DNA from: Pyrocephalus nanus
Lineage: Eukaryota > Chordata > Aves > Passeriformes > Tyrannidae
Reading direction: 5' to 3'
NCBI GenBank assembly: GCA_038380795.1
Contig: CM076279.1
Coordinates: 2,123,001 to 2,187,000 of the forward strand
Length of the DNA: 64,000 nucleotides
Both the position numbers and the translations under genes were made by a program. The notes under the pieces are model-generated. The model ran no database searches and was not told the origin of the DNA. It saw nothing but the letters and a program-made list of their open reading frames with translations. Positions 22,236 through 34,983 of this stretch are shown one piece after another. Position 1 is the first letter of the stretch. Each line of letters begins with the position of its first letter.

Positions 22236-24359
22236 GATGGAACAGCTGAAAATGATATATTTTATATTTTATACCCAAGTTTCTTCCTTGGGAAATCAGT
22301 AACCATCCCATTCCTTAATTCAGCAGGTAGAATCCCCTGGGCTCTGATACAAATTAGCTGTGAGGGAACCAAGCCCTAGTGTCAGCACTAATTAGCACTT
22401 CCTGCCCTCTCCTGCCCAGACACACTGATGCCTGCACTGACATCAGAGGGAAGGTTCATTCCCACAGCTCTGCAGATGTGTGCAGTGGGATCTCACCCCA
22501 CCTTGCACCTCAGGGATTACATTCAGCCCACAGAGCCACAGCAACACAGTTCTTCGAGGAACTTTTCCAACAGATCTTGTTGGCAGAGAACAGGAGAACA
22601 GTTTGTTGCAGCTCTTAATGGGCATGATGTAATAGAATAATGAATTCAGCAGTAGGTAAGTGGCAGGTCATGAACAATGACAGAATCAGATTAGATAATG
22701 CTGACCACTTTGATCTAACAGAGCCAACACCCTCAGCCCCGTTATTTGCCCTTATATCTCTTCCCCAAACACAGCAGATTATTAATAATGCAGGAATTCA
22801 GGGGCAGGCAGGAGCTGAGATTCTGAAAGGGTTCTTCCAGTCTCAGGGACAGTTTCCTTTACGTCACTTTGTGCAACTCTGCTTCCTGAGGCAGGGACTG
22901 TACTCCTCTTTTTCCTGTTTTCTGGAGCGCCCTGTAAACCGAAGACCCAGGGAAGGGCAGTGTGACACAGGAACGTGGAGTCACTGCCTGTCCAGGTGTG
23001 TTCTGTGCTCAGGTGTGCCTGTGGAACGAGGTACAGACACAGGACAGTACCTGTGGTGTTGGATTAGCCCTGCAGAGCTCTCTGGTCCTGCACACACAGC
23101 ACAGACACCCGAGAGAGGGACAGGTCGTGTGCCTGTAACCAAAGAATCTGCAGAGACCAGAGAAGCTCTAAAATTGCCTGTGCAGGGTTTAATCCTGCCC
23201 ATTCCACAGGCTGCAGCTCCCACCCTGGGAAGCCTTGTGCTGGCTCTTGTGTTTCATGTAAGGAAGGGGATCAAACTGAATCCCAAGTGAGTGTGTGAGC
23301 TCTGTTTGACAGATGACAGAAGGAAGGTGTGAGGAGGAAGCCTGAGGATTCTGTTCTCTTTTTTTCCTCCCCCAGCCCTTGTAGAAAGGTGCCTAAGCCT
23401 GACTCCAGTTATTAACTTCTATTCAGGGCAGACAAGAACACCTCCAAATTACCACTGAGCTCAGCTTTACCTACTGGCCCCAGCAGGAATTCCACTGTAA
23501 TACTCAGAAACTGCCTCATCCCACCTAATGAAATATCTCAAATGCCAATTAAATCACCAAAGGCTTCACATTTTCAAAACTAACACAAGGTCCAACAGTG
23601 AAAATATCATTTTGCATTACTTCTTTGAGGAAATGGAAGGGAGAAGTAAAAATAAAAATCAAAAAAAATCATGTAAATAAAATTAATCATCTAATTTCAA
23701 GGAAATACCTCAGAAAAGCTGCTGACTCAGATTTCTGATTCCCATATTAAAAAGAGGTTGAGATAAGTGTTAGCTAAGTGTCAAATCAAACAGAGTGTCA
23801 GTGCTTTTTTTTTTTTCCTGAGGAAGGGCACCAGAAAATGCTGTGACTGACACTCAGATAAATCAGAAAATCAAACACTGCACTTCAAGAAGTTCATTTA
23901 TCCATCAGTGGCAGGGTCAAGAAACACAATTTGCTTTTCTGAGCAGCTCTGTATGACTTTCCTTTCACTTGTGAATACAGATGCAGCAGAAATACACCTC
24001 TGATACACCAAAATCTGATTTTCTCTCTGTTCTGCTCAAAGACATCGTGTAGCTGGAGCTGCTCCACCAAGGCCCAGAGTCCTGCACTGCATCCCGAGTT
24101 TCCCCCCAAACGTTTGCTGGGCTACACATGTCACCACTCCTTAAAAAAGCCTGTGGAAGACATCAACTGGTTCCAGAGATCAGAGGGCTGATCCAAGCCC
24201 CGCTGAACTCAGCACAGGGGCTGTCTCTGATTCCCTGTTTTGGATTTGGCCGATGGGTTTCTCAGCATCGCCACAGGCGGAATCCATCGCCGCTCTCCGG
24301 AATTGGCTCGGCCTGCTGGAATTACAGCAACACTTTCTAAGAAACAAGGGCTTTGTGAA

Positions 24360-24427
24360 ACCTTCTTTTCTTTCTTTCTTTCTTTCTGGGGTTTGTTTTT
24401 TCTTGTTTTTTCTTTTTTTTTTTTTTT
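24360..24427 (+). repeat. (CTTT)n and T-rich pyrimidine run
   Basis: Tetranucleotide CTTT units at about 24360-24386, then GGGG, then a T-rich run to about 24427. A similar CTTT tract lies at 61446-61470. Confidence 0.85.
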
Positions 24428-26027
24428 GGGTCTCAGATTTGGCAGAACGCTGAGTTTCCATATTGTTACTCGACTCCGTAGGAAATTCGGGAGTGGGATG
24501 ATTCTGTCGGGGATGACTTTCAACACCTCGAGGAGCAGAAGGTTGAACCTCTGTGCATCCTCCTGTCCCAGCACAGCTCCACGTGGCCTGGAAAGGCAGG
24601 TTCCCCTGGAACCCAGGAGCTCTTTCCTCAGCACTCACACTCAGCGTGGTGCTGACCGCTCCTGGTTTCAGCTGTCACCCCCGTGCCAAGTCCAGCGCTC
24701 TAATTTACAGCATCTCGCTGTTTTGCAAGTCAGATAATTGAAATAGTGTGGAAGTGGAAAATCACGTGTGCCTGGGTGTTTGGGATGTATACTTAGGGAA
24801 TTTATTTTTTACCTCAGTGTGTGGGTTGCATAACTTCATGTCTGGGCTCCTGGAGCTGTTCCACAGCTTATTCCTGATCACCTGAGGGAGTTTCTGGGCA
24901 CAGGAATTAGGTTTTAGGATATATTATGATAAGCACAGAATCTCCTTTAAAACCTTTTCTCTTCTCCCCCATTTTTAAAACATCACTAGATGAGTTAATC
25001 ATTCCTCTAAAAATGGGAACATTCATCCTAAATCGAAGTTGAGTTTAATTAATGCCAATGCCTGCTCTTCAGTGGTGGTCCAGATCAAATATTTAATGGG
25101 GGGAGTTTTATTCATCATTTATGACTCCATTTGCAAACTTTCTCCTCTCCACTCCATCCAAAATCAGACAGGTTTAGTGCTTCATTCTTAATATCCTTCT
25201 CAATATTTTCACCAATATTTGACACCCTGGTGAGTCATTACCAACACCCCATTCTTTTGAAGCAATCTATCACCTCTCTATCAGCATTTCTCACATCTAA
25301 TCCTACTATATTTTCCATGTCTTCTCACTTAAAATTGTCTTTTGGGCATATTCTGAGTTCTCAGAGGTTACTGATGTTAGTTTTTTTCCATTGCTGTGTT
25401 CTTGCTTTCCTGTACATGTGCCATTAATTGCAGAGACACTGGAAATGGCTTTCACAATCTGCCTCACACACTTCAAAGAGATTTTTCATGATGCTGAAGA
25501 CCCTTAAATCCTGCCCTTTGTTTCATTTGTATTGACTACTAGTAACATTTTTAATGCAATTTCCTATTTTCTTTATTTTTGTGCCCACGTTTCAACCTCT
25601 GTATGTCAAAACCTGCACTTGCCAAACCGGTTTGTCAGTAAATCCCAACCTTCTTCCCTGGGGTCCCCATGGAATGGACCCTTCAGTCACAGGCAGTTTA
25701 TTCAGCTTCTGAAGGGCTTGAGAGGAATCCTAGCTCAGGAATGTGGGATAAGGACATTCTAAGGGCTGAGATATTGGGGTTAAATCTAAGAAAAACAGTC
25801 CTGCACATTTAACTATAAGAACTAATAAGCCTGTTGCAAATCTTCCTGAGGCTGGAGCCAGAGAGGAAAAATACTTGTTGAAGGCATTACCATGAACCAC
25901 CGGGGGAATGCAACAGGCTGGAGTCTCAGTCCCACCACTATAATGAATTTATCAGCAAATCCCTCAGGGGCAATTAACATATAATTTTTTTGTTTAAAAT
26001 ACCATTCTGTTTCCAAAAAGGACAGCA

Positions 26028-26215
26028 CTTATTAAAAAAAAAAAAACACCAAAACAAAACAAAAAAAACCCCATAAAACTAAAAACAAAAACACCACACA
26101 CATACATATATAAATATATATAAGTATTTAAAAAAACAATAACAAACACACACATACATATATAAATATATTCTAAAAAATAAATATAAATGTTGTCTTT
26201 AATTAAAAAATTGAA
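26028..26215. repeat. AT-rich low-complexity tract with a 52-bp duplication
   Basis: About 190 bases almost without G: A-rich runs, CA dinucleotides and two copies of CACACATACATATATAAATA spaced 52 bases apart (about 26097 and 26149). It could act as a matrix-attachment or unwinding element, but only base composition supports that. Confidence 0.8.
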
Positions 26216-26994
26216 TTTAAGGACTCTTTTCAACTAGGATTTTTGTCTTCCAGTGACCTGCAGAGAGGGTGACTGTGTTTCCCTCATGGTCTGTGATCTT
26301 GGCCTCTGTGGTTGCCCTTTGTGTGGAATATTTTCACTCAGCACTACTGAGTGAAGGAGCTACTTGGGGAGGTTCAGCTCATTGCAAGATGTTTGTCAAG
26401 AACCTGCTCAGTCAGCCGTGTTTTTCCTGTTTTACTTCTCGAAGGCAAACACTGCGAACAAGCAGCAGATCTTATCGAGACCATGTTAACAAAAATACAC
26501 CAAATAAAAACCTGCTACATTACAAATGTCAACACTCCAGAAAAGAAGATATCTCAACTGCAGTAGGGGTTGATTTTATTGCCAAAGCCATTCCCATGTT
26601 TTGAGAAACAGCTTTGCTCTTTTGCCTCGTAGGTGCTGTGGACCCGTGAAACAAAAGTCTCATTTATTACACATTAACTTTGCAGGGGTGCTGTCGTCAG
26701 AGACAAGAGCATGACTACAGAGAATTTCACTGTGCTTTGAAATTTACTTCCTCTGCCCCTTGATCCACTCCAAATTAACTGGGAGTCGTTTAAATGATTG
26801 GTCAACAAAATTAAAATTAAGCTCAAAAGTAATATGCACAACCCAGGGGGGAGATGTTTTATCCTGAATATTCCCTAGGTCATTTTCACATCTGTTTTTA
26901 CTGATTAAAACCGAGTTAAAGCGTTGCTTTTAAAGCCACTGAGCCAGAGTTGTTCAAGAAGTCAAAGGTGATTAATTAAAGCTCAAATCAGCAC

Positions 26995-27555
26995 CAAGGC
27001 CTGACGAGCCCCGAATCACGAGCTCGGCCCGGTGGCATTCCTCCTCAGGAACATTCCGTGTGGTGCTAAGCCCTGTGCACCTCCTAAAGAACAGATCTTC
27101 AGGAGGTGAAGCCTGTGAAAAGCACAAAGTGGCGTTTCCCACAGAAAATTAAAAACAAAAAAAAAAAAGGGGAAAACAAGCCCCGCCACTCCAGTGTCTT
27201 AATTTGGGAGCCACCGCAACGCTGCTGGTGCTCGGGAGAGAAAGTGCAGGTTGAGGGGAGTAAAGATCCACCTGAGAGGTCCTGGCAGGGAGCCAGGAGC
27301 GTGCTGGTCACTGTGATATCATGCCACTGGTTTGGGCTCAGGGTGTTTTTCGAATCAGGGCCCCAGATCTCTTTGTTCCCCCCCGGTCTGACGCGGCTCT
27401 GAGGTCACTCCTCGCCTCGCTCACACCCTTGGCTGTTTGTGAACGTCCTCACAAAAATCTCAGGGCCCATTTCCCCGTTGAGGAAGACGAGAAAACAGGT
27501 TGTGTCATTGTCCGGCTCGATTGTTCTCCGTAACTGATTGCAAGGAGAGGAACAG
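26995..27555. promoter_or_regulatory. Moderately CpG-enriched stretch
   Basis: More CpG than the surroundings, for example ACGAGCTCGGCCCGGTGG near 27018, GGTCTGACGCGGCTCTGAGG near 27385 and TCCGGCTCGATTG near 27512. This is weaker than the 10.2-kb block. It might be an enhancer, a weak promoter or a KCNJ16 5' exon, with composition as the only support. Confidence 0.2.
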
Positions 27556-28818
27556 TTACGGGCTTGGAGCTTTATTGTTGTAAAAGCAACAATGAAAGGA
27601 TGTGCACGGTACCAGCCACACCAGCGAGAAAAATCTGCTTTTCCTATTAAAACAGTATGAATGAGAGTGACCTCCATCTATCTGACAGGAAAATTGGTGA
27701 AAGGTTCACAGGGCACCCCACCTGTAATGAGTGTTAAGGGGCCATTTCTGCTGTTGTGTCACCAGAATAGATGAGTCTGGGTTTCTATGTGTGACAGAGG
27801 TCCCTGGTGACATCCCAAGCCTTCTGTGCTTTTGGCTTCAGGGTAGAGGAGCAGATTTTGGTGTCCTAAACTGCCATTTCCTTAAAGCTGCAGGCAACAC
27901 ATCCTCCTGTCCTGGTCCTGTGCATTGTTGCCCCGAGCTGTGGCTGCATTTTCTTAGCTCAGAGAGAACTCTGGGACCCTTCAGAATAAAAGGATCATTA
28001 TTGCAGCAGTTGGAAAAGTGTCAGCAGAAGGGATGAAATATTGTCCCATGCCCTTGCCATACTGAACAGGGAATCTTTTCTTCCAGTGTTAGTTTAGGAC
28101 TTAATCCTGCAAGGTCTTGTCTGTCAGCAAATACAATCAGGTTTAAGAGCATGAATAACCATCCTGGAAATCACTGGAAACTATTTTGTTAGTATAAAAT
28201 TAAGCAAGTGAGGAAGTTCTCCAGTGGACTTGGACCAGTGCACTCAGCACCCTGCAGGAACAAGCCTTTAGTTCTTAGAACCATTTATTGTGTCCAGAAC
28301 AGCCATTCATTAGGGCTTTGTGCAGAGGGGTTGAATTTCACTCACTTGGAAGATATTCCCTCTAACCCCCCCCCGAGACACACAGGCTCTGGTTGATTTG
28401 GAAAACAAAATGATTAATGGCATTTAACAAGTTTTTCCACTAAACAGATTTCACTTGAAGTCTGTCACAAGCTAAAGAATTTGCAGGAATAGTGTCAATC
28501 TGATGTCATAGTGGCAATAAATCCTATTGTACTGGATTACATTTTTACCCATTAAAATGCTCTGACCTATTGTCATCCAAGTGGAACCACATTCCACTGG
28601 CTGCTCAAAAGGTTCTGATTTCACTCCCGATTGTTGCCAGGGCAACTGCACCTCCATCCAAAACTCTGCTGCACCAATCACTTAACTCCATTTGAACAGA
28701 CCCATGGAGATAAAGCAAAGCACTAATTACTTATTCCCATTGAAAAAGCCTAAATCAAATCTTTCTCAGACCTGACTAACAGAAGCTGTTTCGAGGGTTA
28801 CTTGGGTTTTTTCTTTGC

Positions 28819-28839
28819 ATGAGGCACCAATTGCCTCAT
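28819..28839. promoter_or_regulatory. Perfect inverted repeat ATGAGGCA-N5-TGCCTCAT
   Basis: Eight-base arms around CCAAT. The dyad could be a dimeric transcription-factor site, but a 16-base match with a short spacer is also expected by chance now and then in 64 kb. Confidence 0.25.
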
Positions 28840-30410
28840 TTCTTCGCAGAATAAGTAGCTGTGGCAACAAAATACCATGAAAAGATTAAAATTCTTAGTC
28901 TATCCAAAGCAAGAGTGCACTAGAAATCTCACCACAGGCCACTCCTGGAAAGAGTTCTCTCTCAGTTGTGGAAAACTAAAAGGATTTTCATTAATAGTCA
29001 AACAGCTGGTTAAGGCTTGTGAGTGGAAATAGAAATACTTGAATTTCCCCACTGAGATTTCTGGTGGAAAGTAGCCTGTGTTTTATGACATCTCCTTTTA
29101 TTAAGTGAACATCCTCTCCATTGTTCAGATCTGTCTCACTCTGAGCTATCTCTGGTGGGGGGACAAAGCCAGTTAGAAGATGTGCTTTTTCTTTTCTCCC
29201 ACAGCTGCTCAGGGTCAGCATTCCCTGGAGAGCAAAATGGGTAAAAAAAACTCCTGGCCATGTCAAGAACCAGGTGGGCAAGCTCAGCTCAGGTGTGACC
29301 ACGGTGTGACCAGGCTGGGGACCTGCAAAGGCACAACCAGGTGATGCTGATGCTGCCACACAGAACCAGTGCTCTGATAGGCACAAAATGAGGTGCCAAT
29401 TTGAAACCAGTTGGAGAGAAAACATTTTAAACAGAACTGGAGAGGCTTTGTGTTCGAAGTTGTCTCAGGAATGGAGACGCCTTTACTTACACATGGAAAA
29501 TTTCCAGCCTGCTTTACTCTTTTATCTTCATTTCACAGTGAACCCCTGTCTTGGTTTTCCCTTGAGGTGCAGGAAAACTTGTGTGAAAAATGGCTGTTCA
29601 CTGAAATTGCCCCTTTTCACTTTGTTTCCCAGACTTGATTTTTATCAAATGTCAATTCTTAGATCGTCTCAGGGAAGTACAGACCTGATCTCCCCTACCA
29701 TGACAGCAAAGAGAAACCCAAAATTCAATGGCTCCCTCAGCTGAATCTTTCCACAGGAAATTAAGGGCTGAAACACTCTCCACTCTTCCAATTCTCCAAC
29801 CCAATGTGTCACCACAAATAACATTTGAGTAGTTGAGGATTATTCTACCCTGTCTGCACTCTCAAAAGAGGAATTTGACTGCTTTAAAAAGAGGAACCAG
29901 ACAACAAAAATGAGCAGTTCCTTGTGAAACACAGCACAGTGACTTCTTGAGTTACAGCATGTGCAGACAGGATGGACAACTAGTCTGCTTTTACACTAGA
30001 TGAAAAGATAAAAAAATCAAATCCCTCTCTTAACCCAATTTAAATAGCAAACAGAAGTCTGAGGATATATTTGTTTGTTTGGCTCCTTTGTGTTTATCAC
30101 GTGGCTGTTAAATTGCACAACAGGTTCCTGGAAAGGGGTGTTCTGTTACCAAACTTTTCACCAAAAGTTTGTGGTAAGAATACTGGTGAGTAATAAAAGA
30201 AAGAGGGCAAATCATCATCCACTCTAGAGAATCTTAGGCACCAGAGAATACTGAACAAGGTCAATTAGCAGAAACTTTCTGAGTGTGAAGTATTTCCCAA
30301 TTGAACTTTCCCAGAGCTATTCAGAACCTCTTCTGGCAGAAGGGCTTCTCAGATTTGATCAGAAATGATCAATACATCAGTCCCTGCTCTTGCTGCCTCC
30401 AGAGTGACAG

Positions 30411-30502
30411 AGAGAAGAGAAGAGAAGAGAAGAGAAGAGAAGAGAAGAGAAGAGAAGAGAAGAGAAGAGAAGAGAAGAGAAGAGAAGAGAAGAGAAGAGA
30501 AG
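30411..30502 (+). repeat. (AGAGA)n pentanucleotide microsatellite, 18 units
   Basis: Ninety bases of uninterrupted AGAGA units plus a partial unit, with no visible substitutions. It is a pure purine strand and a mirror repeat, so it can form triplex DNA. Reading frames through it give Arg/Glu/Lys or Phe/Ser/Leu repeats that are not genes. It should be highly variable in length. Confidence 0.97.
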
Positions 30503-33500
30503 GCAAAAAGATGCAGAAGTGCTGCTGTGAGGTTAGTCATTGAAGTCTTTGCAGATCACAAAAGTTACAGGATTTTCCTCTTTTCCTTCCTTCAGTGACT
30601 GATTTCTGTTACTGTAACCAGGAGTGGGAAGGTTTATCCCCACCAAAACTGAAGTATGCACTCTCCTCCCACGTTCACTTGGAAAAGCACTTCCCTTTCC
30701 ACTCTGGCTCTAGCAGGAAAGCTCATAATAATACTACAAACCCCAAAACTGTAAAGTAATTTCTTTTGTGTATTAAAAGCTTAAGGTCTCACTCTGTATC
30801 ACCACCCCCTCAGGGGATGAGTCAGGGGTCACGAGGAACACCAGCTCGACATTCCCAGAAGACCACAGTCCCAGAAGAAAGGAAAGTGATGGAACACCAG
30901 GACACTGCCAACTTTTTTATCTGGACAGACCCCCTCACGGGCCACCTCTCTCTACTCTGGATCCTCTCAGTCCTCTTCCCAGGCTCACAGCTCTGTCACT
31001 GCCATGGGAGGAGAGCTTTGATCCAAAACTACGGCACAGACACCAGTATTTGAGGAAGTTTGAGGATGCAGAAGCCAGGATTGTGTAACCAAACCCCTGG
31101 CAAACACATTCCAGCCCATTCAGGGAGCAACATGACAGCTGTATTGTCATTCCCTGCCATTTTTCAGCTTGTCCTGTCTGGCAGGTCGGTGTTAGCAGAC
31201 GGGTGATCTTCAGCAGGCACACCTTGGCTGCAGGAGCGAAAAACCCGAATATTGGGCGTGGGAAGGAAATCCTGTCCACCACTCTGCCTCCTCCATGACC
31301 TTCTCAGAGCCTCAGCCGACTCAGAAAGGCATTACAGAGTTTTCAGTGCAGCTTAAAATGTTTGCTCAGGATTTAGAAATAGAGAAACAGGGGGATTTCT
31401 GAGGTGGATGAACAGGATTCTTCCTCTCTCACCTTTATTAGCAGGTTTTTGTGGCACACCAAGGGTCAGACTCTCTCAGCAGGCTCCTTGCACAGACATC
31501 TTTGTGCACATTCACACAGGTCCTCATGCAGACACTCAGATCTAACAAAATTGTGCCCATTCTTGTGTTTTAGGCCTTTTCTCCCAAGCCCTCTCTGCCA
31601 AAATGGTCCCAACAAACTGGTTGCTCAGACCGGGCTCCCAAGGCAAGCTCTGGGCCACAGTGACTCTTCTGACTCACCCTCATTTCAGGCAGCCTTTCTC
31701 ACAGTCTGCAACCCTCAATTTCCCTGGTGTGAGCTCAAAGTGCTGCTCTGCCCTCCTGACTCAAGAATTGGTGAGGGCAGGTTTGCTGCACCTTGGGCTT
31801 GGCACCTCCCCTGGCAATGGCAAGTTGTTAAAACCCCTCCAGAAAGGCACGGAAAGGAGGGGAGGAACTGCCAGGCTGGGTCATTCCCACAGTCTCTGTG
31901 GTCTCAGCTCCCATCCCCACCAGTGGCTGACACCAAATCCTCCAGGAGAAGGTGTGAGAGCTGCAATTGGCAGCTTTGGAAGGAATTCCCTGCTCCAACA
32001 AGTTCTTCCCCTGATCTGCAGTAATTAGAGGCTTCAGCCCTGAAACCACACAGCTTAATATCCTCCCCAAAACAAGCACTACAGCTCTGCCTCTTTTTAA
32101 TATTCAAATGAACTGTCCTTCTGAATTTCAGACCCAGAAACTGTGTTTCCAAACAACAACTAACAAGCTGCCAGGTTACAATGCAAAACACCCTTCCAGT
32201 GAAACAAGATAAGCAGTTTATTCCCACACAGGTCGTTTAGTTAGTTCAAAGCTCTCTAAGGTAACAGAATTTCTGTTTGCATGCACAGACACAGAGAAAA
32301 GCGCAATTAAGGAAGTGAGAAATGGCATTTACCTCGATGTCTGCTGAGAAAGAATCTCTCTGCTTCACTCCCTCCTTTCTTTTTCCCTGTCTCTCTCCCT
32401 CTTCTCTTGCATGGCTGGACTGACAGGTTGGCAGAGCTGAGGAGGACAGGTTGGGTTTGTTTTTTTAGGCACAACTCCTCCCCCTCTCAAAGAGAAGGGA
32501 AAAAAAAGAAAAAGAAGCAAGACAGTTTGGGAAAAGTTCACAGAAAATCCCATCCTTTCAGCACACCAGAACTGAGGTGAGAAATGTGCTACTTTGGGGA
32601 GCCCAGCAGTTTTCCAACTGTTTTTCTCCCAAAGGCTCAAGGTCTAGTTTGCAGTAAGTATGAAGCAACTGAAGGATTGACACCAGGAACAAACTTGACT
32701 CCGAACTTTTCCCAATTCCCTGATAACTGATCCAACAGCCCCTTTAAGGCAGCCTCGACAGGAGGATTTTTGCCCAAGTGGAAAGGGCTTTTTGCAGGCA
32801 GCACAAATACCTTTGGGCTTTGGGTTTTATCCCTGCATCCCACCACCACTGTGGGTGATCAAAGTCACCAGGAGACGTCTGAAGTCCTCGTTTTCCCCCC
32901 AGAGCCCTCAGGTGCTGCCAACCTGCACTCCCAGCAGAGAGCAGGTGATTTTAAACTCCTGTTTTGCTCCATCCTCTGAGTTGGTTGCACAGAGAGCAGC
33001 TCACCTCCCATCCCTGTCACCTGAGGTGTGAGAGGAACCCCAGAGCTGGGAGAGGTTTTTAGCAGACCAGACTGGCCACAGGAGGGAGGTCAGAGTGAAA
33101 AGTGGTGGATGCAGCACAGAGAACACTGTCCATGTGTGCTTCCACCTCCACGGGTGTTCTGGCTCAAAACACATTCCTGGGAGCTGCTCTGCTGCAAAGT
33201 GTTTGAACTGAGCCCTTTGGGGAGTGTCACACACAGAGATCTCCCCCTGGGCTTTTCAAAGAGGGTTTCCAGATTAGGGCCGGGACAAATGAACTTTCCC
33301 TGCTCCTAATTCTGTGCACGGCTGCTGCTCCTGCCTGTGCCCTCCTGGCTTTGCCTCTGGGCGCTCGTGGCACAAGGATTTGTTAATAAATGCCAAGACA
33401 GAGGAGCCAAGAGGTTGGTGGCTGGTCCTGAAATAGCTTCTGCCCTCCCACTTCCCTGCAATCTACCAGCAGAATTGACAGGCAAGTCTTTCTTTCTCCA

Positions 33501-34937
33501 GTGCTTTTCTTAAGTCTGCAGTTTGGGCACAGATCTGCAATTTCCATGTTCTCTGCAGAGTAGCTGCCTCTCCCTCACCCGCTGTTTCAAGCAAATAAAC
33601 ACAAATATACAGTAGACTAATGACTGTCATCTGCATAAATTTGCATCCCAGACTCCTTGAATAGAATCCCGTCTCCTCTGGGTCAGATTTGCAGCTGGGC
33701 TGCAACAATGAAGGTTCAGAGACTTCGTTTACCTGACTCACAGGGCTGGAGTTCCAACCCTCTCTGTAATAGCTCCCCAAAGCCAAAAGTGTCCCAAAAC
33801 TTGGGGGGAAAAAAACCCAAAAACAGCCAGTTTAAATTAAAATTATAGTGAGCTAGATTAGAGGTGAATTCAGTGGGTATCACATAAAATCAGTAAGACA
33901 TCATATCCAAAAATATCTGGTTCCACCTCTTGCAAGCTCAGCTTTATCTCCTGTACCAGGGGAGGGCCATGTCCATCTATCCCGGGACTGATTTCCATTC
34001 CCTGTCCCCTGCAGATTGCATTTGCTTTCTGCCTCTTTTATGGGGCAACTGTTCTCAATTGTGTTCAGCTCCCTGCTTAAGATCTCCAGACAGATAAGGT
34101 GAAAGCTCTGAGATCTTTCCTGCCTGTGGAACAAGTCACCTGAATCCAGGCAAAACTGGCCAAGGCCAGCCCCAAAATTCAGTGATAATGAATTATAGCT
34201 GCACCCCCCTGCCTGCCGAGGGGCTCTGAAGTGAGAAATTCTCCTAAAAGTTACAGACTTCAGGTTTCTGCCTTAATTTCTAATGCAGATGGGATGGGGA
34301 TGAGAATGCAGAGCATTAAGCACCTGCCAGTCTCAGTGTTACCCTACCAAAGGGAGATGTGCTGGCAGAGACATCCAGCTGCAGTTTGCTTTGGCACTGA
34401 TTTATAACAGTCTTCTCAGCCCTCCTTCCTCGGAATTATGAGGCTGGAGATCCACACTGGCAGAACCTTTAAGATCTTTTAGACTCAGAGGGGTTTATTC
34501 TCTTTATTGACTCGTTTTACCTGTCCCAGCACCAAAACAGCAACACCAAACCCATGCCCAGCACGATGTTCTTGCTCTACCTGTGGCACATTCCCCCACA
34601 ATGTGCCAGTCTCCAGCTTTAACTTCCTGCCCAGTCCCAGTCCAAGCCTGGAGCAGGATGTGTTTGGTGTCTGCCCCAGGAGATAAAGGTGCATCAAACC
34701 AAGAGCTGGCCCTCAGTTCTCAGCAAACACAGTTGCTGTGAGAGCTTACAACCAGTCAATAAATGCACTTCAATTAAACACTCCAGTGAGGTCAGATTTC
34801 TTGTTTTTCCTGTTTAACCAGCAAGTTTCAAGGCAGCCCAATAATGAACCCTCGGAGCAGAGCTCGTTGCACCATCAGAGAGGTTGCAAAATTGCATGCA
34901 GCTCTGGTTTATTGTGCTCGGTTAGGTACACTCCCTA

Positions 34938-34983
<46 letters not shown>

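Larger units (their letters stand above)
22236..30410. other. Gene-free stretch upstream of KCNJ16
   Basis: Contains one 216-codon open frame (22640-23290) that resembles no family I know. It also holds CpG-containing sequence around 24240-24670, an AT-rich tract near 26.1 kb and the CpG-enriched part at 27.0-27.55 kb. Whether this is intron or intergenic cannot be told. Confidence 0.5.

Noticed and set aside
22640..23290. 216-codon plus-strand open frame
   Set aside because: Longest frame outside KCNJ16, but no domain, signal or periodic pattern was recognised and no splice context supports it. Probably chance, though transcript data could overturn this.
30301..30598. Lys/Arg/Glu-rich frames resembling a charged coiled coil
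   Set aside because: Translation of the AGAGA microsatellite.
31404..32024. 206-codon plus-strand open frame
   Set aside because: Ser/Pro/Cys/Trp-rich translation typical of random GC-balanced DNA. No family resemblance.
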